From Fidelibacterota bacterium (GTDB lineage: Bacteria > Fidelibacterota > Fidelibacteria > Fidelibacterales > Fidelibacteraceae): a stretch of DNA of 20,344 nt. The position numbers and the translations under genes were made by a program. The DNA lies in contig JAUXEL010000011.1 of the NCBI GenBank assembly GCA_030620575.1, positions 1 through 20,344 of the forward strand, read 5' to 3'. The notes beneath the pieces are model-generated. The model saw only the letters and a program-made list of their open reading frames with translations, was not told the origin of the DNA and ran no database searches. Below, piece by piece: positions 14,253 through 20,344 of the stretch (position 1 is its first letter; the number at the start of each line of letters is the position of its first letter).

Positions 14253-15896
14253 ATGACAGATTTTATTACATACCTGCAACAACTCCTTGGACGGGAACCC
14301 TCAAAGATAGAACAGACCGTCTTTGCGTGTTTCAATCCTGAAGCGGAAGATAAGAAAAAGCGTTTTGCCCGTTACAGTGAATCCCAATCGCAATTCCTGA
14401 ATATCGACGATGAGCATTATCTTTATATCAATAATTATGCTGATGAAAAACTTTGCCAACTGGATATGACAACCCGGCATCTTGAAACTATAGCATATTA
14501 TCATCATGCCAACGGTGCAATCATGTTAGGTATTAATAAACCCGAAAAAGAAAAAATCCTTGCCCCCCGTTATACGGACTATCACATCTATATTCAGGCC
14601 GCCGCAGCTAAAGCTGCCGCACAGTCGCTGACATCTGCGGCTAAAAATGCGGACCATGTTGCCATGATCCGGGATGAAAGCCCTTGGGAGCGACTGTGCC
14701 GTGTTTGTGTTTCCACAAACACCGGCGGCCATATTACCGCGTCGCATCAACGCCTCTTTCCTGTCCTTGAAAGCGGATTGCTTTATATTGTTGCAAACCA
14801 TAAAAATATAGCATTCAAACAGGTCTGCGACGCGTTTGACGATCCGCCCGTTTTTATCGGTAAAACAGTTGCCTTCCCGATTTTAAGTCTGGATAATGAA
14901 GACGGTCTGCTTGAAATTCCGCTTAACACTCTGGAAATACTACAGCAGACAAAGCGGGAAAAAAGCAATAACACAGCTGTTTTTTCTTCGGATCATCAGG
15001 ACATTCCGCAATTTAAAGAAAAACCTTCCTATCCTGAAGACATTCAAACAGTTTTAACATTTCTCCGGAATGAAGCACAGAATACAGCACCCAAAGCATT
15101 TAATATCTCTGAAAATCTACCGGAATTGTATATTTATCCTTTCCCTTTAAACGGAACATCTTTCAGTGAAAACGGATTGCGTTTACATACTTTATCAAGC
15201 ATTGTTAATTTGCATATCCGCGGACAACAGCCGGTGGCGCTGACCTGTTTTATTGAAACAACCGCGGAAACACCCCAGGATCTGGGTCTTATGCTTACAG
15301 CTATTAATCAAAGTGCTAAACTCTTCGGGGTTCCGGTAACGAACAATTGCATTGTTCCGGGGAAAACCAATCGCCTGCAACTATTTTTTATTACTAAGGA
15401 CGGTGCACTTCAAATTCCGCAAATATTCAGTCAGGCGGGACAGTTTATTTGTCTGCTGGGCGATCCGAATGGTACACTCGAAGGGTCGGCTTATGCGCAG
15501 GCAATGGGATTAAATACATGCTATTCGCCCGCGGGTGTAATGACCGGCACACTCGTTGTCCTTACGGATGTTATAAAGGAATGTGTGAAAAAAGGTATTA
15601 TTGCATCTGCAACACCTATACAGCGCGGCGGACTTATTACCGCACTTCACCGGGCATGCGGAGCAGGTTTCGGCGTAAAGATCTATTCCGAGAGGAAAAG
15701 CTCAGAACATGAATTTATCTTTGGAGAACCGCAGGCGGCGGTATTGGTGTCATTAGATGAAAAACATCTCATAGATCTGGCCCGGATCACCTCAAATTAC
15801 AATCTTACATCAACAACTATCGGACGTGTTTCTGAAAATCCAACGATTAAGATCAATAATGAAATAAATTTCCATATTACAGACCATCATTTATAA
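14253..15896 (+). CDS. PurL/AIR-synthase-like protein with eroded active site
   Basis: A 547-residue protein whose second half aligns by eye with the C-terminal AIR-synthase pair of FGAM synthase (PurL). LHTLSSIVNLHIRGQQPVALT, LGLMLTAINQSAKLFGVPV, FICLLGDPNGTLEGSAYAQ, RGGLITALHRACGAGFG, IFGEPQAAVLVS and TTIGRV each match in order. Typical catalytic motifs are replaced: the usual FGNPE position reads ETTAETPQ, the SGNVS position reads NCIVPG and the SDGGL position reads QRGGL. The first half is much more divergent, and the whole is shorter than the ~740 residues of small PurL. No other purine gene is nearby. It could be a regulatory or scaffold paralogue, or an enzyme on a different substrate. 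No strong Shine-Dalgarno is seen. Confidence 0.6.
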   Translation: MTDFITYLQQLLGREPSKIEQTVFACFNPEAEDKKKRFARYSESQSQFLNIDDEHYLYINNYADEKLCQLDMTTRHLETIAYYHHANGAIMLGINKPEKEKILAPRYTDYHIYIQAAAAKAAAQSLTSAAKNADHVAMIRDESPWERLCRVCVSTNTGGHITASHQRLFPVLESGLLYIVANHKNIAFKQVCDAFDDPPVFIGKTVAFPILSLDNEDGLLEIPLNTLEILQQTKREKSNNTAVFSSDHQDIPQFKEKPSYPEDIQTVLTFLRNEAQNTAPKAFNISENLPELYIYPFPLNGTSFSENGLRLHTLSSIVNLHIRGQQPVALTCFIETTAETPQDLGLMLTAINQSAKLFGVPVTNNCIVPGKTNRLQLFFITKDGALQIPQIFSQAGQFICLLGDPNGTLEGSAYAQAMGLNTCYSPAGVMTGTLVVLTDVIKECVKKGIIASATPIQRGGLITALHRACGAGFGVKIYSERKSSEHEFIFGEPQAAVLVSLDEKHLIDLARITSNYNLTSTTIGRVSENPTIKINNEINFHITDHHL

Positions 15897-15926
15897 AATA
15901 GTTTATTTTTATCTGTGATATTGTCA

Positions 15927-15955
15927 TTGACAGACAGATTATTATCATGTACATT
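15927..15955 (+). promoter_or_regulatory. Sigma70-like promoter of coiled-coil gene
   Basis: TTGACA (15927-15932) and TACATT (15950-15955) with exactly 17 bp between them: full -35 match, two -10 mismatches. The start of transcription would fall near 15962, just before the GGAG of the gene at 15978. It lies between the PurL-like stop and the next gene, giving the latter its own promoter. Confidence 0.55.
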
Positions 15956-15977
15956 GTGTCGTTAGTTGGAGCATAAA

Positions 15978-16319
15978 ATGAATACATTCTATAAAACGAA
16001 AAGTAAGTTAGCCCAATGGTGGGAAGGCCTCAGTCCAAAGATTGATGAAGCCTATCAGGTTACTAAGGAAAAAGCGGGTGATTTTGGTCATATCGGAAAA
16101 CTCAAATATGAAATTTTTCAGACACAACGGATATTGCTTAAGTGCTATCAAGAACTGGGCGACAAAACCGCAGCGCGTATTTCTGAAAAACATGACTATA
16201 GCATGCAGGATCTTGAAAATATTGACGATATGATATCACAAATTCGCGATTTGAAAAATAAAGTTATGACGCTTGAAAGCGAAATTATCCACCTTCAGGC
16301 TGAAGAAAAAATTAAATAA
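15978..16319 (+). CDS. Small coiled-coil protein of unknown function
   Basis: A 113-residue hypothetical protein. ATG at 15978 is chosen because GGAG sits 7 bases upstream. A TTG 12 bases earlier lacks one. Residues 1-35 are mixed and basic (KTKSKLAQWWEGLSP). Residues 36-70 form an amphipathic helix (HIGKLKYEIFQTQRILLKCYQELG), a pattern often seen in small bacterial coiled-coil proteins with a 'K.E...L...I...Y.ELG' core. The C-terminus (LENIDDMISQIRDLKNKVMTLESEI) has heptad leucines and isoleucines. There is no signal peptide or membrane segment. It has its own promoter and is followed 21 bp later by tRNA-Leu. Confidence 0.7.
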   Translation: MNTFYKTKSKLAQWWEGLSPKIDEAYQVTKEKAGDFGHIGKLKYEIFQTQRILLKCYQELGDKTAARISEKHDYSMQDLENIDDMISQIRDLKNKVMTLESEIIHLQAEEKIK

Positions 16320-16340
16320 TTTGCTTATTGAAGCATTTCA

Positions 16341-16423
16341 GCCCGGGTGGCGAAATTGGCAGACGCGCTAGGTTCAGGGTCTAGTGTCCATCGGACATGC
16401 GGGTTCAAATCCCGCCCCGGGTA
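16341..16423 (+). tRNA. tRNA-Leu (anticodon CAG)
   Basis: Class II cloverleaf of 83 nt. The acceptor GCCCGGG pairs with CCCGGGT (closing G-U pair), discriminator A. The anticodon stem CTAGG/TCTAG surrounds TTCAGGG with anticodon CAG at 16375-16377. The long variable arm TGTCC-ATC-GGACA is typical of leucine tRNAs. The T arm GCGGG-TTCAAAT-CCCGC is perfect. CCA is not encoded (A is followed by CAA). An intrinsic terminator follows. Confidence 0.97.
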
Positions 16424-16428
16424 CAAAT

Positions 16429-16465
16429 AAAGGTAAGACTTTCAACTTACCTTTTTTTATTTTTT
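16429..16465 (+). terminator. Intrinsic terminator after tRNA-Leu
   Basis: AAAGGTAAG (16429-16437) pairs perfectly with CTTACCTTT (16446-16454) around an 8-nt loop, followed by a T-rich tract (TTTTATTTTTT). It begins 6 nt after the tRNA, so it is the clearest rho-independent terminator in the window. Confidence 0.9.
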
Positions 16466-16484
16466 CGAAATAATTGTTTTTGCC

Positions 16485-16560
16485 TGAATAGCCATGGTTG
16501 AATAGCCACAGCTTGTTCCGCCCTGAAGCTTCGGGGTCGGGAAGTTTTAAGCCGTGGATT
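16485..16560. repeat. REP-like hairpin with enlarged loop, near EEP gene
   Basis: Two 14-mers (TGAATAGCCATGGT and TGAATAGCCACAGC) lead into a stem with arms CCACAGCTT (16506-16514) and AAGCCGTGG (16549-16557), one A-C mismatch. The loop has been enlarged to about 34 bp and contains GTTCCGCCCTGAAGCTTCGG. It resembles, in reverse orientation, the loop of the element end at 7715-7757. No transposase is beside it, so it is a dispersed member of the family near 7.0 kb. It lies 10 bases from the stop of the EEP gene. Confidence 0.65.
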
Positions 16561-16569
16561 GCATGATTT

Positions 16570-17325
16570 TTAACGCGGCATTTTGAACTTCGCCACGATC
16601 GGCCGATGATCCGATGCTACGGTCTTATTAACAACGTAGATACTTTTACATTGCAATCCGCTATTGGAATCATAATAAATATGATCAATGATACGTTCCG
16701 GAATATCCGCGGGATAGGTTTTTTCTTCTGATACACAGCGGATCAATACCTTGTCCAGGGCATTCAACGGTTCGCTACCGGGCTGACAATTTAAATCACC
16801 CGCCAATATCACGGTGGCATTATCCGATGTAACTACATCAATAATAGCAGCTATTTGAACGGGCCGGTCGGAATCCCCGGAATGATGATCTAAATGGGTA
16901 TTATAAAAATGAACGGTATCTCCGCGATCTGTAATACAGCTGACCATCATCAGTAAACGCGCTTCATAATTTTCCCGGGCCGGAAGATCCACTACCCGCT
17001 GCTCAATAATAGGAAAACGGGATAAGATGACATTCCCGAATCCACCGCCCTGGTAATCAAAGGTTTTCATAAAAATACCGTCTATATCGCAACGTTCTTT
17101 CATGACAGCTAAAGCATCCATGTACCCACTACGCTCGGTAAGTTGGTCCACCTCCTGTAGAGCCACCAAGTCTGGCTTTTCTGCCATGATCACATCACAA
17201 ATACGTTCCGCATCTATAACGCCGTCCATGCCCCGCATTGCATGAATATTGTAACTCATAACGGTTATTTCATTGCATCCTGCCAAAAACAGTAAACTGA
17301 GCAATAATATGATAATACGTTTCAT
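16570..17325 (-). CDS. Endonuclease/exonuclease/phosphatase-fold lipoprotein
   Basis: A 251-residue protein. ATG at 17325 is preferred because GGGAG lies 5 bases upstream. A GTG two codons earlier overlaps that site. MKRIIILLLSLLFLAGCN is a lipoprotein signal with lipobox LAGC, so Cys18 is predicted to be lipidated. All EEP (DNase I-like, Mg-dependent phosphoesterase) motifs are present: VMSYNIHAMRG, LVALQEVD (metal-binding Glu), FYNTHLDHH, ILAGDLNCQPGSEPL, IDHIYY and the C-terminal ASDHRPIVA. Substrates in the family range from nucleic acids to phosphoinositides and sphingomyelin. Membrane anchoring points to an extracytoplasmic phosphoesterase, perhaps for nucleotides or lipids. It is transcribed alone, convergent with tRNA-Leu. 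Confidence 0.9.
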   Translation of the reverse strand: MKRIIILLLSLLFLAGCNEITVMSYNIHAMRGMDGVIDAERICDVIMAEKPDLVALQEVDQLTERSGYMDALAVMKERCDIDGIFMKTFDYQGGGFGNVILSRFPIIEQRVVDLPARENYEARLLMMVSCITDRGDTVHFYNTHLDHHSGDSDRPVQIAAIIDVVTSDNATVILAGDLNCQPGSEPLNALDKVLIRCVSEEKTYPADIPERIIDHIYYDSNSGLQCKSIYVVNKTVASDHRPIVAKFKMPR

Positions 17326-17331
17326 ATGCAC

Positions 17332-17770
17332 TCCCTCATTGTTGAATTTGTTTTATTACTAAAAACTAATTTATTGTAACCGTGCTTCCAAGCGATAATA
17401 AGAATATTTCAGGGAAAATACTGAATAACTTTACCTGACATTAAAACAGGAAGAAATAAAGACAAAAAAAAATTTATTTAAACACCTTGCTTTTATTGGT
17501 ATTAAACTTTATCATATTATATAAAGTAATAATATATGCATGACAAAGAAAAAACTGGTTACTTACCATATCTTGAGCCAAACAAACCCCGAGATTAAAT
17601 GGATTTACTCGGGAAATATTTAATATGTTGATTGGAATTATTTAATTTGTTTTGAGAAAAAAAAGAAAAAGAAATGAGATTTTTCCAAAGGGATACCCCT
17701 GGCATAATCCCATGGGAAAGAGAATGAAAATAATAAATTTAGAATTACACAAATAAACAACGAGGAAAAA
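17332..17770. other. AT-rich intergenic region, no gene seen
   Basis: About 440 bp, clearly more AT-rich than the rest of the window. I see no convincing reading frame. Structures present: an AT-rich inverted repeat ATATTAT...ATAATAT around 17514-17536, and a hairpin CCCGAG (17588-17593) / CTCGGG (17608-17613) whose loop contains TAAAT-GG-ATTTA (17596-17607). Near 17691-17720, GGGAT recurs as ATCCC and the palindrome CCCATGGG follows. A weak promoter-like pair (TTGCTT, 17 bp, TATCAT) lies near 17487-17515. It probably holds the promoter and leader of the TPR gene. Confidence 0.5.
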
Positions 17771-19180
17771 ATGAATATTAAAAGAGGGTTTTTTATATCA
17801 ATAATAATTTTTTTATTCATAAATATTTTAATTGCTTTTGCCGGAGAGATAGATACGCTAAAAAGCCGATTAGAAAACGTATCTGATCAAGAGAAAATCG
17901 TTGTATTAAATAAATTAGCGGGAATATACTGGGAATTGCCGCCCAATGAGAGAATTGCGTTTGCGGAACAGGCTGTCGATTTATCTGAAAAATTTCATGA
18001 TCAAAATTCCAAAGCCGAGGCTTTCAATCATCTGGGAGTTGCCTATAACAATCTGGGTGATAGTCAAAAATCCATGGATTACTTCCTGAAAGCATTAAAA
18101 ATCATGGAACAAATCGATGATAAAAGCGGAATTGCAAATTCTTATCTTAATATCGGTCAGGCAAATTTCTATCTGAACAATTTTGATAAAGCGCTGGAAT
18201 ATTTTCAGAAGAATTTAAACTTGAGATATCAAATTGGTGATAAGAAATATATTTCTCAGGCGTTAAATACGATCGGAAATGTAATGAGTAAAACGGCTAA
18301 ATATGATAAAGCGTTAGAATACTATTTCAAGGCTTTGGATATTAGCAATGAAATCAATGATAAAATGGGTATTTCCCAGTTATATAATAACATCGGGAAC
18401 GTATATTTAGCATCCGGAGAAACGGGGCGTGTTTTCGAATATCGTTTGAAATCATTGCAAATCGTTCGGGAACTTGGCGATAAGTGGGAAATTGCTCTCA
18501 CTACTTATAATATTGCCGAATATTTTCTATTAAACAATCAACCGGAAAAAGCCTATCCGTATATTTTGGAATCTCAGAAATTGGCAAAATATCTTGAAAA
18601 TAAAGGACTGATTAGAGACAATTTATATAATTTTTCACTGTATCACGAATTAAGAGAAAATTATCAAAAGGCACTCAAATATCAGAAAGATTATGCGGAA
18701 TTAACGAAAAATCTCTTTTCCGAAGAGCTCAGTGAAAAAATCGCCGAAATGCAAATAAAATATGAAACGGAGAAAAAGGAAAAAGAAAATCAAACCTATA
18801 AGCTGCAGTTGGAAAAAGTCCGGACAGAGAGATTGCAGTTTATGTTAGGTCTATTGATTGTTCTGTTAATCACCTTTATTATTTATTATCGTTATCGGGT
18901 AAAGAAAAAATTAGCGCTGCTATTAGAAGAATTAGTAGCAAAAAGAACACAAGAATTGCAGCAAAAAATTAACGAACTCGAGCAAGCAAAAGAAAACCTT
19001 CACAATGCCCATGAAGAACTAAAGAAATACCGCGATCACCTCAAAGAGCTGGTAAAAGAACGCACCAAAGAATTAGAAGAAAAAAACAAAAAACTTGAAG
19101 AATTCAATGAACTTTTCGTGGACAGAGAATTCAGGATCAAAGAGTTGAAAGATAAGATAAAAGAATTGGAAGGCAAGTAA
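17771..19180 (+). CDS. TPR sensor-like protein with membrane segment and long coiled coil, no kinase
   Basis: A 469-residue protein. Signal peptide to about residue 24 (IIIFLFINILIAFA). Residues about 42-310 are TPR repeats with a 40-residue period, the clearest four at 82-241 (AEAFNHLGVAYNNLGD, ANSYLNIGQANFYLNN, SQALNTIGNVMSKTAK, SQLYNNIGNVYLASGE). A charged helix (310-355) precedes one membrane segment (FMLGLLIVLLITFIIYY, 358-374), then about 90 residues of charged coiled coil (ELQQKINELEQAKENL). It ends DREFRIKELKDKIKELEGK, a stretch common in linkers before PAS or kinase modules. This is the sensory and membrane part of a TPR-histidine kinase without HisKA/HATPase. The start follows GAGGA. 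It may partner a kinase encoded nearby, or be a decayed one. Base composition is AT-rich. Confidence 0.85.
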   Translation: MNIKRGFFISIIIFLFINILIAFAGEIDTLKSRLENVSDQEKIVVLNKLAGIYWELPPNERIAFAEQAVDLSEKFHDQNSKAEAFNHLGVAYNNLGDSQKSMDYFLKALKIMEQIDDKSGIANSYLNIGQANFYLNNFDKALEYFQKNLNLRYQIGDKKYISQALNTIGNVMSKTAKYDKALEYYFKALDISNEINDKMGISQLYNNIGNVYLASGETGRVFEYRLKSLQIVRELGDKWEIALTTYNIAEYFLLNNQPEKAYPYILESQKLAKYLENKGLIRDNLYNFSLYHELRENYQKALKYQKDYAELTKNLFSEELSEKIAEMQIKYETEKKEKENQTYKLQLEKVRTERLQFMLGLLIVLLITFIIYYRYRVKKKLALLLEELVAKRTQELQQKINELEQAKENLHNAHEELKKYRDHLKELVKERTKELEEKNKKLEEFNELFVDREFRIKELKDKIKELEGK

Positions 19181-19227
19181 ATAATGGTAAGTGATCAGAA
19201 AATAATTCATAAACACGGGGAAAAGTG

Positions 19228-19299
19228 ATGGCAGAAGTGGAAGTGGACAAGGGTGTTACATTTTACGTTTCCTGTACGTTGAATGGGATTAAGTTTTAG
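19228..19299 (+). CDS. Possible 23-residue peptide ORF
   Basis: ATG with GGGGA about 7 bases upstream encodes MAEVEVDKGVTFYVSCTLNG plus three residues, then a stop. It lies between the TPR gene and the Reg_prop gene. It may be a true small peptide, a leader, or a decayed fragment of a longer gene. Nothing recognisable. Confidence 0.15.
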   Translation: MAEVEVDKGVTFYVSCTLNGIKF

Positions 19300-19323
19300 C
19301 AGTATAAATTAGAGAGGCAAATG

Positions 19324-20344
19324 ATGAAAAAGAAATTAAGTTGTTTATTTTTTCAACCGGTTGGATTTCTTCTTTTGATCATAATTTTGAGTGAGCCTAT
19401 TACTACTTGGGCACTTGATCCTAAAAAAGCCATTACACAGGATGTTCATGATGTATGGCAGATAGAGGATGGACTCCCGCAAAACACTATAACAGCTATA
19501 CTTCAGACTCGTGATGGCTACATCTGGCTCGGAACTCAGGAAGGTCTTGTGCGTTTCGATGGCGTAAGGTTCACTGTGTTTGACAAGAGAAATACAGAGG
19601 ATATAAAAAACAGTCACATTTTAACACTTTTTGAGGATTATAAAGGTAGTCTCTGGATCGGCACATATGGTGGTGGTCTTAACCGATTGAAGGATGGGGA
19701 ATTCACAGCCTATACCACTAAGGAGGGATTGTCTAACGATATGGTGTGGTCAATCTATGAGGACAGAGAGGGCAGCCTCTGGATTGGCACAGGAGGGGGC
19801 GGGCTCAACCGATTGAAGGATGGAAAATTTACAGTCTATACCACTAAGGAGGGATTGTCTAACGACTTTGTAAGGTCAATCTATGAGGACAGAGAAGGCA
19901 ACCTCTGGATTGGCACAGGAGGGGGCGGGCTCAACCGATTGAGGGATGGGAAATTCATAGTCTATACCACCAGGGAGGGATTGTCTAACGATTTTGTAAG
20001 GTCAATCTATGAGGACAGAAAAGGCAGCCTCTGGATTGGCACAGGAGGTGGATTAAACAGATTAAGGGATGGGAAATTTACGGTCTATACCACCAGGGAG
20101 GGATTGTCTAACGACATGGTGTGGTCAATCTATGAGGACAGAGAGGGCAGTCTCTGGATTGGCACATATAGTGGTGGCCTTAACCGATTGAAGGATGGGG
20201 AATTCACAGCCTTTACCACCAAGGATGGATTGTCTAACGACATGGTGAAGTCAATCTATGAGGACAGAGAGGGCAGTCTCTGGATTGGCACGGACGGCGG
20301 TGGATTAAACAGATTAAGGGATGGGAAATTTACGGTCTATACCA
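19324..20344 (+). CDS. Reg_prop (two-component regulator propeller) protein, 5' part only
   Basis: A reading frame of about 340 codons, open to the window edge, so partial. ATG at 19324 is preferred because GAGG lies 6 bases upstream. ATG at 19321 is too close. Signal sequence: MKKKLSCLFFQPVGFLLLII..., cleavage near TWA. It then has the hallmark opening DVWQIEDGLPQNTITAILQT and DGYIWLGTQEGLVRFDG, followed by repeated SIYEDREGSLWIGT-GGGLNRLKDGKFTVYTT-EGLSND units. Such repeats build the periplasmic sensor propeller of hybrid histidine kinases, AraC-type regulators or diguanylate cyclases. Which output domain follows is beyond the window. Units begin at 19681, 19807, 19933, 20056, 20182 and 20308, with almost identical DNA. 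It lies 143 bp after the kinase-less TPR gene. Confidence 0.9.
   Translation, partial: MKKKLSCLFFQPVGFLLLIIILSEPITTWALDPKKAITQDVHDVWQIEDGLPQNTITAILQTRDGYIWLGTQEGLVRFDGVRFTVFDKRNTEDIKNSHILTLFEDYKGSLWIGTYGGGLNRLKDGEFTAYTTKEGLSNDMVWSIYEDREGSLWIGTGGGGLNRLKDGKFTVYTTKEGLSNDFVRSIYEDREGNLWIGTGGGGLNRLRDGKFIVYTTREGLSNDFVRSIYEDRKGSLWIGTGGGLNRLRDGKFTVYTTREGLSNDMVWSIYEDREGSLWIGTYSGGLNRLKDGEFTAFTTKDGLSNDMVKSIYEDREGSLWIGTDGGGLNRLRDGKFTVYT
19681..20344 (+). repeat. 126-bp tandem repeat array encoding Reg_prop blades
   Basis: Five complete units and the start of a sixth, spaced 126, 126, 123, 126 and 126 bp (42, or once 41, codons). Long blocks such as GAGGGATTGTCTAACGA recur nearly unchanged in every unit, including at synonymous positions. 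Two unit versions alternate at their junctions (CTCAACCGATTG versus TTAAACAGATTA). The similarity is greater than normal propeller blades show and points to recent expansion or gene conversion. Confidence 0.85.

Noticed and set aside
15195..15712. Overlapping frames within the PurL-like gene (both strands)
   Set aside because: Shadow frames without start signals or recognisable proteins; the main frame is continuous and matches PurL motifs.
17588..17613. Terminator for an unseen gene in the AT-rich gap
   Set aside because: The stem is only 6 bp with a structured loop, no T-run follows, and no upstream plus-strand gene exists.

Overview
The window looks like a chromosomal segment from an uncultured diderm bacterium. 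Three neighbouring products carry signal peptides and outer-membrane features (a large beta-barrel protein, an Omp85-family protein and a periplasmic propeller-like protein), and there is a lipoprotein elsewhere. The mix of SprA/Bacteroidota-like barrel motifs and Reg_prop sensor repeats fits an FCB-group or Aminicenantes-like lineage, but no 16S rRNA or other decisive marker is present, so this placement is inference. Shine-Dalgarno motifs are visible before only some genes, and at least two sites match sigma70-type promoters (TTGACA with 17-bp spacing).

Layout. 1-438 is non-coding and holds strong inverted repeats. 439-1301 (minus) is a two-gene unit: a nucleoside phosphorylase/nucleosidase-family protein and a small ACT-like protein. 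1392-6735 (plus) is a tightly coupled three-gene envelope operon (ATGA and TAATG junctions). 6732-7842 is a repeat-rich mobile locus: an IS200/IS605-type single-domain Y1 transposase (REP-associated, RAYT-like) lies between inverted hairpin repeats, next to a non-autonomous copy that keeps both ends but lacks nearly all of the gene. A related hairpin recurs at 16485-16560.

7894-12524 is housekeeping: ssb (minus), divergent from uvrC, a YgjP-type metallopeptidase, an RlmD/TrmA-type 23S rRNA uracil methyltransferase and tRNA-Ala(CGC). 12698-14071 (minus) is an aldehyde dehydrogenase. Divergent from it is a 547-aa PurL/AIR-synthase-like protein whose catalytic motifs look eroded, then a small coiled-coil protein, tRNA-Leu(CAG) with an intrinsic terminator, and a minus-strand endonuclease/exonuclease/phosphatase-fold lipoprotein.

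The right end (about 17,340 onward) begins with an AT-rich gap. It then carries a TPR/transmembrane/coiled-coil protein that resembles the sensor half of a histidine kinase but has no kinase domain, and a Reg_prop (two-component-regulator propeller) protein that runs off the window. That last gene is made of nearly identical 126-bp tandem units.

The most notable items are the transposase/hairpin family with compensatory changes between copies, the three-gene outer-membrane operon, and the catalytically eroded PurL-like protein.
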